Shown here: piece after piece, positions 53,483 to 62,260 of the stretch
Layout: every line of letters starts with the position of its first letter
Position numbering within the stretch: position 1 is the first letter of the stretch
Assembly: GCF_023073335.1 (NCBI RefSeq)
Contig: NZ_JADPJG010000002.1
Coordinates: 663,881-727,880, forward strand
Direction of reading: 5' to 3'
Origin: Bradyrhizobium sp. 21
Lineage (GTDB): Bacteria; Pseudomonadota; Alphaproteobacteria; Rhizobiales; Xanthobacteraceae
Length of the DNA stretch: 64,000 nucleotides
Translations under genes and position numbers: made by a program
The notes under the pieces: model-generated
Told to the model about the DNA's origin: nothing
Seen by the model: the letters and a program-made list of their open reading frames with translations, nothing else
The model's database searches: none

Positions 53483-54495
53483 GGCAGCCGGTCCGCCTGC
53501 GGGACGCTCTGGATGAAGCTGGCGTCATAGGCGGCAGCGAGATCGACCGGCTTGGAGATCACGCCGTACTTCAGAAAGAAATCGTGGGCAGTCTTGACCG
53601 CGTCGGCGTCGATCCAGAACATGCCGTTCTTCGCTGCCCCACCTGCCGTCATCAGGCGCTTCACCTCGGTCAGCATGAACTCCTGCTGCGCGCGGTCGAG
53701 CGTCGGAGCCACGGCCATCACGGTGTCGACGGCGCCCTTGGGATCGGTGAAGGCATCCTTCCAGCCCTTCAGCGAGGCGCGCAGGAATGCCTTGACCAGC
53801 TCCGGCTTCTCTTTGGCAGTCGCCTCGGCGACGATCAGCGTGTCGCGCGGGAAGGTGATGCCGTAATCCTCGGCGACGAAGGTCTTCAGGCTGTCCTTCG
53901 GCATGCGCGACTGGATGGTGTAGAACTCGTTGTAATAGGTCGCGGTGATGACGTCGACGCTGCCGTCGACGAAGGGCGTCACCGAAACCTGCTGCGGCTG
54001 GATCTTCAGTTCATCCGGCTTGATGCCTTCCTTGGCCAGCATGCCGTTGAGCACATGATTGGCGCCGGTGAACCAGGTGGTGACGGTCTTGCCCTTGAAA
54101 TCCTGGATCGTCTTCACCGGCCCGTCCTTGCGGGTGACGAAGATGAAGGGGGTGATCTGATGCGATACGCCGATGCAGACGATCGGCAGCCCCTTGTCGC
54201 GCGCCGCGAACACGCTGTCGGTGCCGCCCGACAGGCCGAATGTGTCGGCGCCCGTCGCGACCAGATTTTCGGTGAGCAGATTGGGGCCGCCGGGATTGAT
54301 GGTGAGGTCGATGCCTTCGGCCTTGTAGTAGCCCTTGGCCGCAGCGACGTAGAAGCCGGCGAATTGCGCCTGCGGCAGCCATTTCAGGCGCAGGCTCGCT
54401 TTCTGCGGCTCGGCGGCGGGCGCAGCCGCGACAAGCGAGCCGGTCGCCAGTGCGATGGCGGAGAGGACGGAGAAGGCGTGGCGTCGGCTCAACAT
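53479..54495 (-). CDS. ABC transporter substrate-binding protein (NMT1/THI5, ThiY-like)
   Basis: A 338-residue exported protein. ATG 54495 lies seven bases after GGAG; ATG 54501 is too close. The N-terminus MLSRRHAFSVLSAIALA has a twin-arginine-like pair. The mature part begins LRLKWLPQAQFAGFYVAAAKGYY, the pattern of ThiY/THI5-type proteins that bind pyrimidine precursors of thiamine and relatives. A pyrimidine-like or flavin-like ligand is plausible for this operon, which also carries a flavin monooxygenase. Confidence 0.88.
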   Translation of the reverse strand: MLSRRHAFSVLSAIALATGSLVAAAPAAEPQKASLRLKWLPQAQFAGFYVAAAKGYYKAEGIDLTINPGGPNLLTENLVATGADTFGLSGGTDSVFAARDKGLPIVCIGVSHQITPFIFVTRKDGPVKTIQDFKGKTVTTWFTGANHVLNGMLAKEGIKPDELKIQPQQVSVTPFVDGSVDVITATYYNEFYTIQSRMPKDSLKTFVAEDYGITFPRDTLIVAEATAKEKPELVKAFLRASLKGWKDAFTDPKGAVDTVMAVAPTLDRAQQEFMLTEVKRLMTAGGAAKNGMFWIDADAVKTAHDFFLKYGVISKPVDLAAAYDASFIQSVPQADRLP

Positions 54496-54517
54496 GGTCA
54501 TACTCCAGACGATGAAA

Positions 54518-55309
54518 TCAATTGCGATAGGACGGATCGGCGCGGTCGAGCTGGCGCATCAGCGCCGGCCATTCGCGTTCGCCGGGCACCAGGATGTCGC
54601 CCTGCAATTCCCAGAACTGGCGGGCCGCCTTCTCGCAGACCTCGTGCGGCGGCATCACCAGCTTCGCGCCGGCCGCAGCCGCGGCCTGCATCTGAAGCTG
54701 GATCCGCGCGGCGCGCTCGAAATAATAGAGCAGCATGAAGGCTTCGCCCGGCGTCCGGCCGACGGTGAGGATGCCGTGGTTGCGCATCAACATGACCTTG
54801 TGCGGGCCGAGGTCGCGTACCAGGCGTACCTGCTCGTCGAGATCGATGGCGACGCCCTCGTAGTCGTGAAAGGCCTGCCTGTCGTAGAAGCGCATCGCGA
54901 ACTGGCTGAGCGGCAACAGGCCTTTCTCCTGTCCGGATACCGCGACGCTCGCGTCGGAATGGGTGTGCAGCACGCAGGCCGCGTCGTGGTTCGAGGTGTG
55001 GATCGCGGCATGGATGACGAAGGCTGCGACGTTGACAGCGTGCGGCGTGTCGTCGAGCTTGTTACCCTCAGTGTCGATCTTGACCAGGCTCGACGCCGTG
55101 ATCTCGTCGAACAGCAACCCGTAGGGATTGATCAGGAATTGATCTTCGTGGCCGGGAACGCGCGAGGAGATGTGATTGTAGATCAAATCGTCCATCCCGA
55201 GCTTGGCGACCATGCGATAGCAGGCCGCAAGCTTGATCCGGGCGTCCCATTCGGCCGGTTCGATCCCCCGCGGCACGGCGTGCGGCTGGCTCGCCGACGG
55301 CGCGTTCAT
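54518..55309 (-). CDS. class II aldolase/adducin family protein
   Basis: A 263-residue protein with the metal-site histidines HTHSD (His115, His117) and His178 in MRNHGIL, plus YNHISSRVPG near the N-terminus, as in fuculose-1-phosphate aldolases and decarboxylases. It sits between the ATPase (4-bp overlap) and the binding protein of one importer operon, an unusual place. It probably cleaves or decarboxylates a hydroxy-acid intermediate. Confidence 0.88.
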   Translation of the reverse strand: MNAPSASQPHAVPRGIEPAEWDARIKLAACYRMVAKLGMDDLIYNHISSRVPGHEDQFLINPYGLLFDEITASSLVKIDTEGNKLDDTPHAVNVAAFVIHAAIHTSNHDAACVLHTHSDASVAVSGQEKGLLPLSQFAMRFYDRQAFHDYEGVAIDLDEQVRLVRDLGPHKVMLMRNHGILTVGRTPGEAFMLLYYFERAARIQLQMQAAAAAGAKLVMPPHEVCEKAARQFWELQGDILVPGEREWPALMRQLDRADPSYRN

Positions 55310-56175
55310 TGCGACTTCTCCTGCGCGACCGAGGATTGGAACGATTTCATGCTTTCCTCCTCGATCGCATCCAGCAACTTGCGCTTGAGGCGCACGAATT
55401 CGGGAGCGGTGACGATCTCAGGCCGGCGCGGGCGGGGCAGATCGACGATTTGTTCGAGCTTCACCGAGCCGGGGCGCGCCGTCATGACGAGCACGCGGTC
55501 GCCGAGGAAGATCGCCTCGTCGACGTCATGGGTGATGAAGAGAATGGTGCGGCGGTATTTCTGCCACACGTCGAGCAGCCAGCGCTGCATCATCGCCCGT
55601 GTCAGCGCGTCGAGCGCGCCGAACGGCTCGTCCAGCAGCATCAGGCCGCGCTCGAACAGGAAGGTACGCATCAAAGCCACACGCTGGCGCATGCCGCCCG
55701 ACAATTGATTGGGATATTGCTTCTCGAAGCCGGCAAGGCCGAACTCGGGCAGCATCTTCAGCGCCTTGGCGCGGGCTTGGTCGCGCGGCATGCCCTCGAC
55801 CTCGAGCGCGAGGATGGCGTTGTCCACCACGTTCCGCCAGGGAAACAGCAAATCGCGTTGCGGCATGAAGGAGACGCGGCCGAGCAAGTCGGACGAGTGG
55901 CAGCTCTTGCCCTCGAAACGCAGGATGCCGCCGACATCCGGCTCCTCCAATCCGGCGACGATGTTGAAGAGGGTGCTCTTGCCGCAACCGCTCGGGCCCA
56001 CGACGGTGACGAACTCGCCGGGGGCAATGCTGGCCTGAAGCCCCGACAGCGCCGCGACGGAACCGAAGGTCTTGCTGATTGCGCGCAGTTCAAGCAGCGG
56101 TTCAGGCTTCGGGTGAGTCTGCGGGGCTTCGCCGGTCGGTCCGGGATTGGGTAGGCGAGCAGCCTGCACCGGCAT
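55306..56175 (-). CDS. ABC transporter ATP-binding protein (SsuB/ThiZ type)
   Basis: A 289-residue ATPase with a Pro-rich N-terminal extension of about 27 residues. It shows Walker A GPSGCGKST, Q-loop SFMPQRDLLFPWRNVVDN, signature LSGGMRQR, Walker B LMLLDEPFGALDALTR and ITHDVDEA. It is the first gene of the leftward operon, and its promoter lies in the 219-bp gap shared with the GntR gene. Confidence 0.9.
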   Translation of the reverse strand: MPVQAARLPNPGPTGEAPQTHPKPEPLLELRAISKTFGSVAALSGLQASIAPGEFVTVVGPSGCGKSTLFNIVAGLEEPDVGGILRFEGKSCHSSDLLGRVSFMPQRDLLFPWRNVVDNAILALEVEGMPRDQARAKALKMLPEFGLAGFEKQYPNQLSGGMRQRVALMRTFLFERGLMLLDEPFGALDALTRAMMQRWLLDVWQKYRRTILFITHDVDEAIFLGDRVLVMTARPGSVKLEQIVDLPRPRRPEIVTAPEFVRLKRKLLDAIEEESMKSFQSSVAQEKSQ

Positions 56176-56254
56176 GTCCTTGTATAATGGCGGCGGCCAT
56201 TCGCATACGAAAGCGGACCGCGTCGAAATCTCTTAGCAACTCGTGTGCCAGTGC

Positions 56255-56270
56255 GATTTGCAGGCAAATC
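56255..56270. promoter_or_regulatory. candidate GntR operator, perfect palindrome
   Basis: GATTTGC-AG-GCAAATC has perfect 7-bp arms and lies in the gap between the importer operon and the GntR gene. Two TTGTATA heptamers flank it at 56180 and 56366, and a third occurs at 57146 before the SDR gene. Confidence 0.5.
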
Positions 56271-56394
56271 AGGCATAAGACTTGCGAGACCGACGGGCGA
56301 ACAGGCCGGTGCTTCGCGCCTCTGTGCGAGAAAATCGGCCATTTCGCAGGAAGATGGGCGCCATCTTGTATACTTGCATCGATATCGGAGAAAC

Positions 56395-57111
56395 ATGATG
56401 GCGGATATTGGTGCCCATAGCGGCGGCAAGCGCGTGAAAAATGGGCAGGGGACCCTCACGGCAAGCGCCGGCATGACGCTCGCCGAGAGCCTGCGCCAGA
56501 AGCTGGAAGGGGCGATCGCGGCCGGCCATCTCGAGCCGGGCAGCCGGCTCGACGAGCAGGAGATCGCGCAGCGCTTCGGCGTCTCGCGCACGCCGGTGCG
56601 CGAGGCGTTTCGCCTGATGGCCGCCAATCATCTGGTCGAACTGCGCGGCCGGCAGGGAGCGACTGTCCGCAGCATCAAGGCGCAGGCGCTGATCGAGATG
56701 TTTCAGGTCATGGCGGAGCTCGAAGGCCTCTGCGCGCGGCTCGCCGCAAGGCGCGTCTCGCAGGCCTGGGGCGCAGAAATTGGCGAGATTCACCAGCGGC
56801 TTGTAACGGCCGGCGAAATCGGAGACATCGACATCTTCTACGACGTCAATCAGGAATTCCACGAAGCGATCTACGAGGCCTCGCGCAACGCCTTCCTCGC
56901 CGAGCAGACCCGCAAGCTGCGCAATCAGGTGGCTGCGTATCGCCGTCGGGTGACGCGCATGCCGAACCGGATCGCCGACACCGTCCGCGAGCACGAGGCG
57001 ATCATGCAGGCGATCCTGGCGCACGATTCGGAGCGGGCGCACAGCGCCATGCGCGACCACGTCAACCTGCTCGGGGATAACCTTTTGGACTTCCTTGCAG
57101 CCTTCGAATGA
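56395..57111 (+). CDS. GntR-family transcriptional regulator (FCD type)
   Basis: A 238-residue regulator. GGAG precedes ATGs at 56395 and 56398. The winged helix covers about 28-95 (LAESLRQKLEGAIAAGHLEPGS, then RFGVSRTPVREAFRLMAANHLVE), followed by a helical FCD domain with the usual ligands (NQEFHEAIYEAS, HEAIMQAI). It faces the importer operon and precedes the SDR/aminotransferase/carbamoylase operon by 65 bp, so it may control both. Confidence 0.92.
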   Translation: MMADIGAHSGGKRVKNGQGTLTASAGMTLAESLRQKLEGAIAAGHLEPGSRLDEQEIAQRFGVSRTPVREAFRLMAANHLVELRGRQGATVRSIKAQALIEMFQVMAELEGLCARLAARRVSQAWGAEIGEIHQRLVTAGEIGDIDIFYDVNQEFHEAIYEASRNAFLAEQTRKLRNQVAAYRRRVTRMPNRIADTVREHEAIMQAILAHDSERAHSAMRDHVNLLGDNLLDFLAAFE

Positions 57112-57176
57112 CCCGGAGGGCGCTTGGTATGCAAATTGCTTGAGTTTGTATATCGAGCTTGCAAGCGGAGACCGGA

Positions 57177-57956
57177 GTGGACCTAAAGCTGACAAACAAG
57201 ACCGCCCTGATCACCGGCGCGTCGAAAGGAATTGGACTTGCGGTGGCCGCGCTTTTTGCCGCCGAGGGGTGCCATCTTCATCTGGCCGCCCGTAACGGCG
57301 AGGCGATGCTCCAGGCCAAGCGGGAGCTGGAAGCCAGCCACAACGTGAAGATCACGATCCACGCGCTCGACCTGTCGAGCACGGCTGCGATGGAGAAGCT
57401 CGCGGCTGAGGTCGGCGACATCGACATCCTCGTCAACAATGCCGGCGATATCCCGGCCGGCTCGCTGGAAATTCTCGATGATGCAGCGTGGCGGCGCGGC
57501 TTCGATCTCAAGGTGTTTGGCTACATCACGCTGTCGCGCCTCTATTATCCGGGCATGAAGGGTAAGGACGGCGTCATCATCAACATCATTGGCAATTCCG
57601 GCGAGAACTGGGACGCCAGCTACATTGCAGGCTCCACCGGCAATGCGGCGCTGATGTCCTTCACCAAGGCGCTCGGCGGCCGCAGCCTCGATCACGGCGT
57701 GCGTGTCGTCGCGGTCAATCCCGGGCCTGTGGCGACCGATCGCATGCTCAAGATCATGAAGCGCAAGGCGATCGACATGCTCGGCGACGAAAGCCGCTGG
57801 GAGGAGCTGTTCGACAAATATCCGGGCAAGCGCCCGGCGACATCGGAAGAAGTAGCCGATCTCGTTGCGTTTCTGTCGTCGCCGAGGTCCGGCTACATCA
57901 CCGGCACGGTGGTGACGATCGACGGCGGCATCGCCGCGCGCGGCTCAGTCATCTGA
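57177..57956 (+). CDS. SDR-family protein with degenerate YxxxK motif
   Basis: A 259-residue Rossmann protein from GTG 57177, with GCGGAG six bases upstream. The cofactor motif GASKGIG (14-20) and NNAG (87-90) are intact. The active-site block reads NSGENWDASYIAGSTGNAALM. Ser141 and Tyr149 are present, but there is no Lys four residues after Tyr; the position aligning with it carries Asn156. Classical hydride transfer with a Tyr-Lys pair is therefore doubtful. It is the first gene of the operon with aminotransferase, hydrolase and carbamoylase. Confidence 0.85.
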   Translation: MDLKLTNKTALITGASKGIGLAVAALFAAEGCHLHLAARNGEAMLQAKRELEASHNVKITIHALDLSSTAAMEKLAAEVGDIDILVNNAGDIPAGSLEILDDAAWRRGFDLKVFGYITLSRLYYPGMKGKDGVIINIIGNSGENWDASYIAGSTGNAALMSFTKALGGRSLDHGVRVVAVNPGPVATDRMLKIMKRKAIDMLGDESRWEELFDKYPGKRPATSEEVADLVAFLSSPRSGYITGTVVTIDGGIAARGSVI

Positions 57957-57963
57957 GGCGTCG

Positions 57964-59109
57964 ATGTCAGGACCTCAATCCACGGCACTGGTTCGCAACC
58001 GCTATTTCGACGAGCTCTCGGCGACGCCCGGACTCTTTTGGCTCGGCCAGAACACCAACCATGTCGAGAGCCACCCCGCCGTGCGCGAGGCGATGCTGCG
58101 TTCGATCGAGGCCGGCGAGTTCAACGCTTATGCCCCGCCGCTCGGCTTCGAGGCGCTGCGCGCCGCGATCGTTGCCGATCTTGGCACGCCCGGCGCAGAG
58201 GCGCTGGTGACCGAGGGCGGCGTCAACGCGCTCGCCTTGATCTGCCGTGCGCGCTGCAAGCCCGGCACTAGTCTGGTGACGACCGATCCGACCTGGAAAT
58301 GGCCATGCCTGTTCGCGCGCCAGCAGGGCGCCGAAGTGATCGAGATTCCGATCTACGATCCCGCCTGCAACTACCGCCTGACGCCCGAGGCATTGAAGGC
58401 CCATGTCGACGAGCGCACGGCGATCATCTATCTCGTCGATCCCAACAATCCGCTGGGCATCCGCTACACCCGTGATGAGATCGAAAGCTTTGCTGCGATC
58501 GCGCGTGATTGTGGCGCGCTGCTGGTGCACGATTGCACTTACCGCGACTTCGCCGATGGACACACGCCCGCGCTTCAAGTCGCGCCGCAAGGCACGGTGG
58601 TCTCGACCAGCTTCTCGAAATGGCTCGGGCTTGCGGGCTTGCGGATCGGCGCTCTCGTTGCCGCCCCCGATCTCTTCGAGGAGCTTGCGCAGACATCTAC
58701 GAGTGTTCTGGGTGCGAGCGTCATTGCCCAGCGCGCGGCGCAGGCCGGACTTTCCGTCAAGGCCGAATGGATGAAGAAGGTCCGCAGCATCGACCGGGCC
58801 AACAAGGCAATGATCCAGGAGGCGGCAGTCGCGATCGACGGATTGGCGCTGCCGATCATGCCGTCGCACGGGAACTTCCTGGTGCTGGAGACCATCGCGG
58901 CGGGCATCCGCCCCGAGGCGCTGGTCGAATGCTATCGCCGGCAGGGCATCATGATTCGCCAGGGCACCTATCATACGCAGCGTTTCGGCGACCGCTTCGT
59001 GAAAATCAGCACCTCCGTGCCGCAGGCCTGGGTCGAGAAGCTCTGCACGCTGTTACCGGATATGGTCGCGCAGGCGCGCACGCTCAACGACCTGCCGCCG
59101 CAATTCTAG
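57964..59109 (+). CDS. PLP-dependent aminotransferase, class I/II
   Basis: A 381-residue fold-type I enzyme. The PLP lysine is Lys219 in STSFSKWLGLAGLRIG, with the cofactor-contacting DPNNPLG (159-165) and the Asp in LLVHDCTYRDF. It resembles valine-pyruvate/aspartate-type transaminases and could interconvert an amino acid and its keto acid released by the neighbouring carbamoylase. It follows the SDR gene by 7 bp. Confidence 0.9.
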   Translation: MSGPQSTALVRNRYFDELSATPGLFWLGQNTNHVESHPAVREAMLRSIEAGEFNAYAPPLGFEALRAAIVADLGTPGAEALVTEGGVNALALICRARCKPGTSLVTTDPTWKWPCLFARQQGAEVIEIPIYDPACNYRLTPEALKAHVDERTAIIYLVDPNNPLGIRYTRDEIESFAAIARDCGALLVHDCTYRDFADGHTPALQVAPQGTVVSTSFSKWLGLAGLRIGALVAAPDLFEELAQTSTSVLGASVIAQRAAQAGLSVKAEWMKKVRSIDRANKAMIQEAAVAIDGLALPIMPSHGNFLVLETIAAGIRPEALVECYRRQGIMIRQGTYHTQRFGDRFVKISTSVPQAWVEKLCTLLPDMVAQARTLNDLPPQF

Positions 59110-59120
59110 GGACGATGCCG

Positions 59121-60002
59121 ATGACGATGATCACCACCAGGGATGGCGTGAAGTTGCATGTGGAAGAGGCGGGCGAGGGCACGCCGATCCTTTTCATCCA
59201 CGAGTTCGGCGGCAATCACGCGAGCTGGGAACCGCAGATTCGCTATTTCAGCCGGCGCCATCGCTGCATCACCTACGCCGCGCGCGGGTATCCACCGTCG
59301 GATGTGCCGGAGAGCGCGGAAGCCTATTCGCAGGCGATTGCCGCTGATGATGCGGTTGCCGTCCTGGACGCGTTGAAGATCGAGAAGGCGCACATTGTCG
59401 GTCTGTCGATGGGCGGCTTCTGCACGGTGCATTTCGGCCTGCGCACGCCACAGCGCGCTCTGTCGCTCACGGTGGCCGGCGCAGGCTATGGCTGCGAGAA
59501 GGAGCATGAGGAGTATTTTCGCGGCGTCTCGCTCGAAGTTGCCGACAATTTCGAGAAGCAGGGCGCGAAGGCGTTCTCGAGGATCTACGTCCTCGGCGCG
59601 AGCCGTGTACAGTTCCAGAACAAGGATCCGCGCGGCTGGCAGGAATTCGCCGATCGCCTTGCCACCCATTCCGATCGCGGCGCGGCCAACACCATGCGCG
59701 GCGTGCAGGCGCGGCGGCCGTCGTTTTACGATCTCGAAGACGGCCTGAAGACGATGAAGGTGCCGACACTCGTGATTGTGGGCGACGAAGACGATCATTG
59801 CCTTCAGCCCGGCATCTTCCTGAAGAAGACGATTCCGGCCTGCGGTCTCTCGGTCTTCCCCAAAACCGGTCACACGCTCAATCTGGAAGAACCGGCGGCG
59901 TTCAACGCGCTGCTCGCCGAGTTCATTGCCCAGGTCGAGGCCGGCCGCTGGCTGCCGCGCGATCCCCGCGCGCTGCCGGGCCAGATCATGCGCACGAAGT
60001 AG
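59121..60002 (+). CDS. alpha/beta-fold hydrolase
   Basis: A 293-residue hydrolase; AGGGA eight bases before ATG 59121 favours it over 59115. The triad is visible: Ser96 in GLSMGG, Asp in VGDEDDH, His in KTGHTLNLEEP. The oxyanion region is IHEFGG. It cleaves an ester, thioester, lactone or carbamate; RutD, an alpha/beta hydrolase in pyrimidine breakdown, is a functional precedent for such a setting. Confidence 0.9.
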   Translation: MTMITTRDGVKLHVEEAGEGTPILFIHEFGGNHASWEPQIRYFSRRHRCITYAARGYPPSDVPESAEAYSQAIAADDAVAVLDALKIEKAHIVGLSMGGFCTVHFGLRTPQRALSLTVAGAGYGCEKEHEEYFRGVSLEVADNFEKQGAKAFSRIYVLGASRVQFQNKDPRGWQEFADRLATHSDRGAANTMRGVQARRPSFYDLEDGLKTMKVPTLVIVGDEDDHCLQPGIFLKKTIPACGLSVFPKTGHTLNLEEPAAFNALLAEFIAQVEAGRWLPRDPRALPGQIMRTK

Positions 60003-60006
60003 GTCG

Positions 60007-61269
60007 ATGACGAGCCAGACTCTGATCAACGCGGATCGACTCTGGAGCCGCCTGATGGCGCTTGCCGAGATCGGGGGGACGCCGGCCGGCGGGGTCAACC
60101 GTCAGGCGCTGAGCGATGGCGAGATCGCCGCCTGGCGCTGCGTGATCGGCTGGGCCCTCGACGCAGGATTGACGCCGTCGACGGATGCCGCGGGAAATCT
60201 GTTCCTGACGCTGGCCGGCCGGGATCGGGCCGCGCCGCCGATCCTGCTCGGCAGCCATCTCGACAGCCAGCCGACCGGCGGAAAATTCGACGGCGCGGCC
60301 GGCGTTATGGCGGCGCTCGAAGCGACGGTCTCGCTGGCTGAGCAGAGCGGCACGCCGGCGCGCGACGTCATGGTCGTTGCCTGGATGAACGAGGAAGGCT
60401 CGCGCTTTGCTCCGGGCATGATGGGCTCGGAGGCCTTTGCCGGCGAGCGCGACATGGCCGCGATCCGCGCCGTACGCGACACGGACGGGACCAGCGTTGG
60501 CGAAGCGCTCGACCGTCTCCACCAAGCCTTTCCCGATCTGCCGCACAGGCCACTCGGCTTCAGGCCCGCGGTCTATCTCGAATTGCATATCGAGCAGGGA
60601 CCGCTGCTGGAGGCGGCCGTCTGCACGATCGGCATCGTCACTGGCATCCAGGGCAAGAAGACGTTTCAGGTGGTCGTCGAGGGCGCCGAGGGACACGCAG
60701 GCACGCTGGCGCAGCAGGAGAGGCGAGATGCGCTCGCGTCCTTTGCGCGGATGGCGACCGCACTCCATGACGAGATCGGCACAATCGATGCCGACATCAA
60801 GTTCACCATCGGCCGGGTTGCGGTCGTGCCGAACGCGCCCTCGGTGGTGCCATCGCGGGTCAGCTTCAGCATCGATCTGCGTCATCCGGACAATGCGGTG
60901 CTTGATGCGGCCGGTGCGCGCATCGCGGCGCTTTGCCGGGAGAATGCATCGCCTTGCACGGTCACGGTGACGCCGCTCGTTGATGCAACCTCGAACGCGT
61001 TCGATCCGCACCTGCGGGCGAGCATTGCGGAGGCCTCGCGTAAGCAGAGGCATCCCGCCATGGCTATCCTCTCGGCCGCCGGCCACGACGCCCGCCATCT
61101 CGCAAAAATCTGTCCGGCCGCGATGGTCTTCATTCCCTGCCGCGACGGCGCGAGCCATGTGGAACACGAATGGGCCGAGCCTGATCACGTTGCGGCTGGC
61201 GCGTCCGTGCTTGCACAGGTGCTGCGCGAGCTTGCGCTTGCCGGGTCACTTTCTTCTGCCAGGGCGTGA
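60007..61269 (+). CDS. M20-family N-carbamoyl-amino-acid hydrolase / hydantoinase-carbamoylase
   Basis: A 420-residue zinc enzyme. Metal ligands are in GSHLDSQPTGGKFDG (His84, Asp95), NEEGSRF (Glu129/Glu130), LHIEQGP (His194) and the C-terminal region (His384 in SHVEHEW). This layout is that of L-carbamoylases, beta-ureidopropionases and allantoate amidohydrolases. It removes the carbamoyl group after ring opening by a hydantoinase such as the one at 10178-11587. ATG 60007 follows AGGTCG, 4 bp after the hydrolase stop. Confidence 0.9.
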   Translation: MTSQTLINADRLWSRLMALAEIGGTPAGGVNRQALSDGEIAAWRCVIGWALDAGLTPSTDAAGNLFLTLAGRDRAAPPILLGSHLDSQPTGGKFDGAAGVMAALEATVSLAEQSGTPARDVMVVAWMNEEGSRFAPGMMGSEAFAGERDMAAIRAVRDTDGTSVGEALDRLHQAFPDLPHRPLGFRPAVYLELHIEQGPLLEAAVCTIGIVTGIQGKKTFQVVVEGAEGHAGTLAQQERRDALASFARMATALHDEIGTIDADIKFTIGRVAVVPNAPSVVPSRVSFSIDLRHPDNAVLDAAGARIAALCRENASPCTVTVTPLVDATSNAFDPHLRASIAEASRKQRHPAMAILSAAGHDARHLAKICPAAMVFIPCRDGASHVEHEWAEPDHVAAGASVLAQVLRELALAGSLSSARA

Positions 61270-61312
61270 GGGCGACGAGGCGGGCCGCCGCCAGGACCGT
61301 CCCGGCGAACAA

Positions 61313-62251
61313 TCAGGGCATGCGGGATTTTGCCAGGACGCAGTGGATGCCCTTGTTGCCGTCGACCATCTGCGTGACCCGCAGGTCCGCCGCAATCGAG
61401 CAGAGCGTATAGGCATCCTGCGCGCTGAGGCCGCTGTGCCCGCGGATCAGCGCGATCATGTCGCGCAGCGCCGCCTTGGCGGCGTCATCGAGGTCTTCAT
61501 CGAATCCCATCGTGATCCAGTCGGACGCGGTTTCCGCGCGCGGCGAAGCGAGGCGAAGATCGCGGCGGACGTGGAATTCGAACGTGCCGGTGAGCGCGGC
61601 TTCGATCGCGGTCAGGCAGACTTCACCGTCCCCCTGGAGTGCATGGCCGTCGCCGGCTGAGAACAGGGCTCCCGGCACGAAGACCGGAAAATACACCGTG
61701 CTGCCGACGCCGAGCTCCTTGTTGTCCATGTTGCCGCCGAAGGCGCGCGGCTCCTTTGACGACAGCCGTCCCCAGGCGAGCGGTGGGGCGACGCCGAAAT
61801 TCCCGAAGAAGGGAGCGAGTGGCAGCTCCTGTCCCCACGGGAGTCGAGCGATGTTGCGCGCGCGGTCCAGAGGAATGTGGATGCGGCGGAACTCGGGGAA
61901 ATCCTCAGGGAGCGTGCCGAGCGTCGGGACCTGGAGATTCCAGCCCCAGTTGCAGCGCAGCTCGATGTTCAGAACACGCACTTCGAGGACGTCGCCGGGC
62001 TCGGCGCCCTCGATATGGATCGGCCCGGTGAGGAGATGTGGCCCCGGACCACGCGACGTGCTTGCCAGCACGTCGGCATGTCCGGGGACGATGTCGAAGC
62101 CGAGCGACGGATCGGGCACATCATCCGGTTCGCCCGAGAGCGTCTCGATGGTGACGCGGTCTCCGGATGCGATCCGCAGCGTCGGTGTCAATCGTCCATC
62201 CCAAAGCCCCCACTGCACGTTGCCGGGGACGGATCGCAGAACGAAGTCCAT
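61313..62251 (-). CDS. acetamidase/formamidase family protein
   Basis: A 312-residue FmdA/AmdA-type amidohydrolase with GFDIVPGHADV, TGPIHIEGAEPGDVLEVRVLNIEL in pieces, and SAGDGHALQGDGEVCLTAIE, the conserved core of the family. It releases ammonia from formamide or short amides, the kind of small product made when N-heterocycles are broken down. It is convergent with the carbamoylase and 9 bp downstream of the NCS1 permease gene. Confidence 0.92.
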   Translation of the reverse strand: MDFVLRSVPGNVQWGLWDGRLTPTLRIASGDRVTIETLSGEPDDVPDPSLGFDIVPGHADVLASTSRGPGPHLLTGPIHIEGAEPGDVLEVRVLNIELRCNWGWNLQVPTLGTLPEDFPEFRRIHIPLDRARNIARLPWGQELPLAPFFGNFGVAPPLAWGRLSSKEPRAFGGNMDNKELGVGSTVYFPVFVPGALFSAGDGHALQGDGEVCLTAIEAALTGTFEFHVRRDLRLASPRAETASDWITMGFDEDLDDAAKAALRDMIALIRGHSGLSAQDAYTLCSIAADLRVTQMVDGNKGIHCVLAKSRMP

Positions 62252-62260
62252 GACCTCTCG

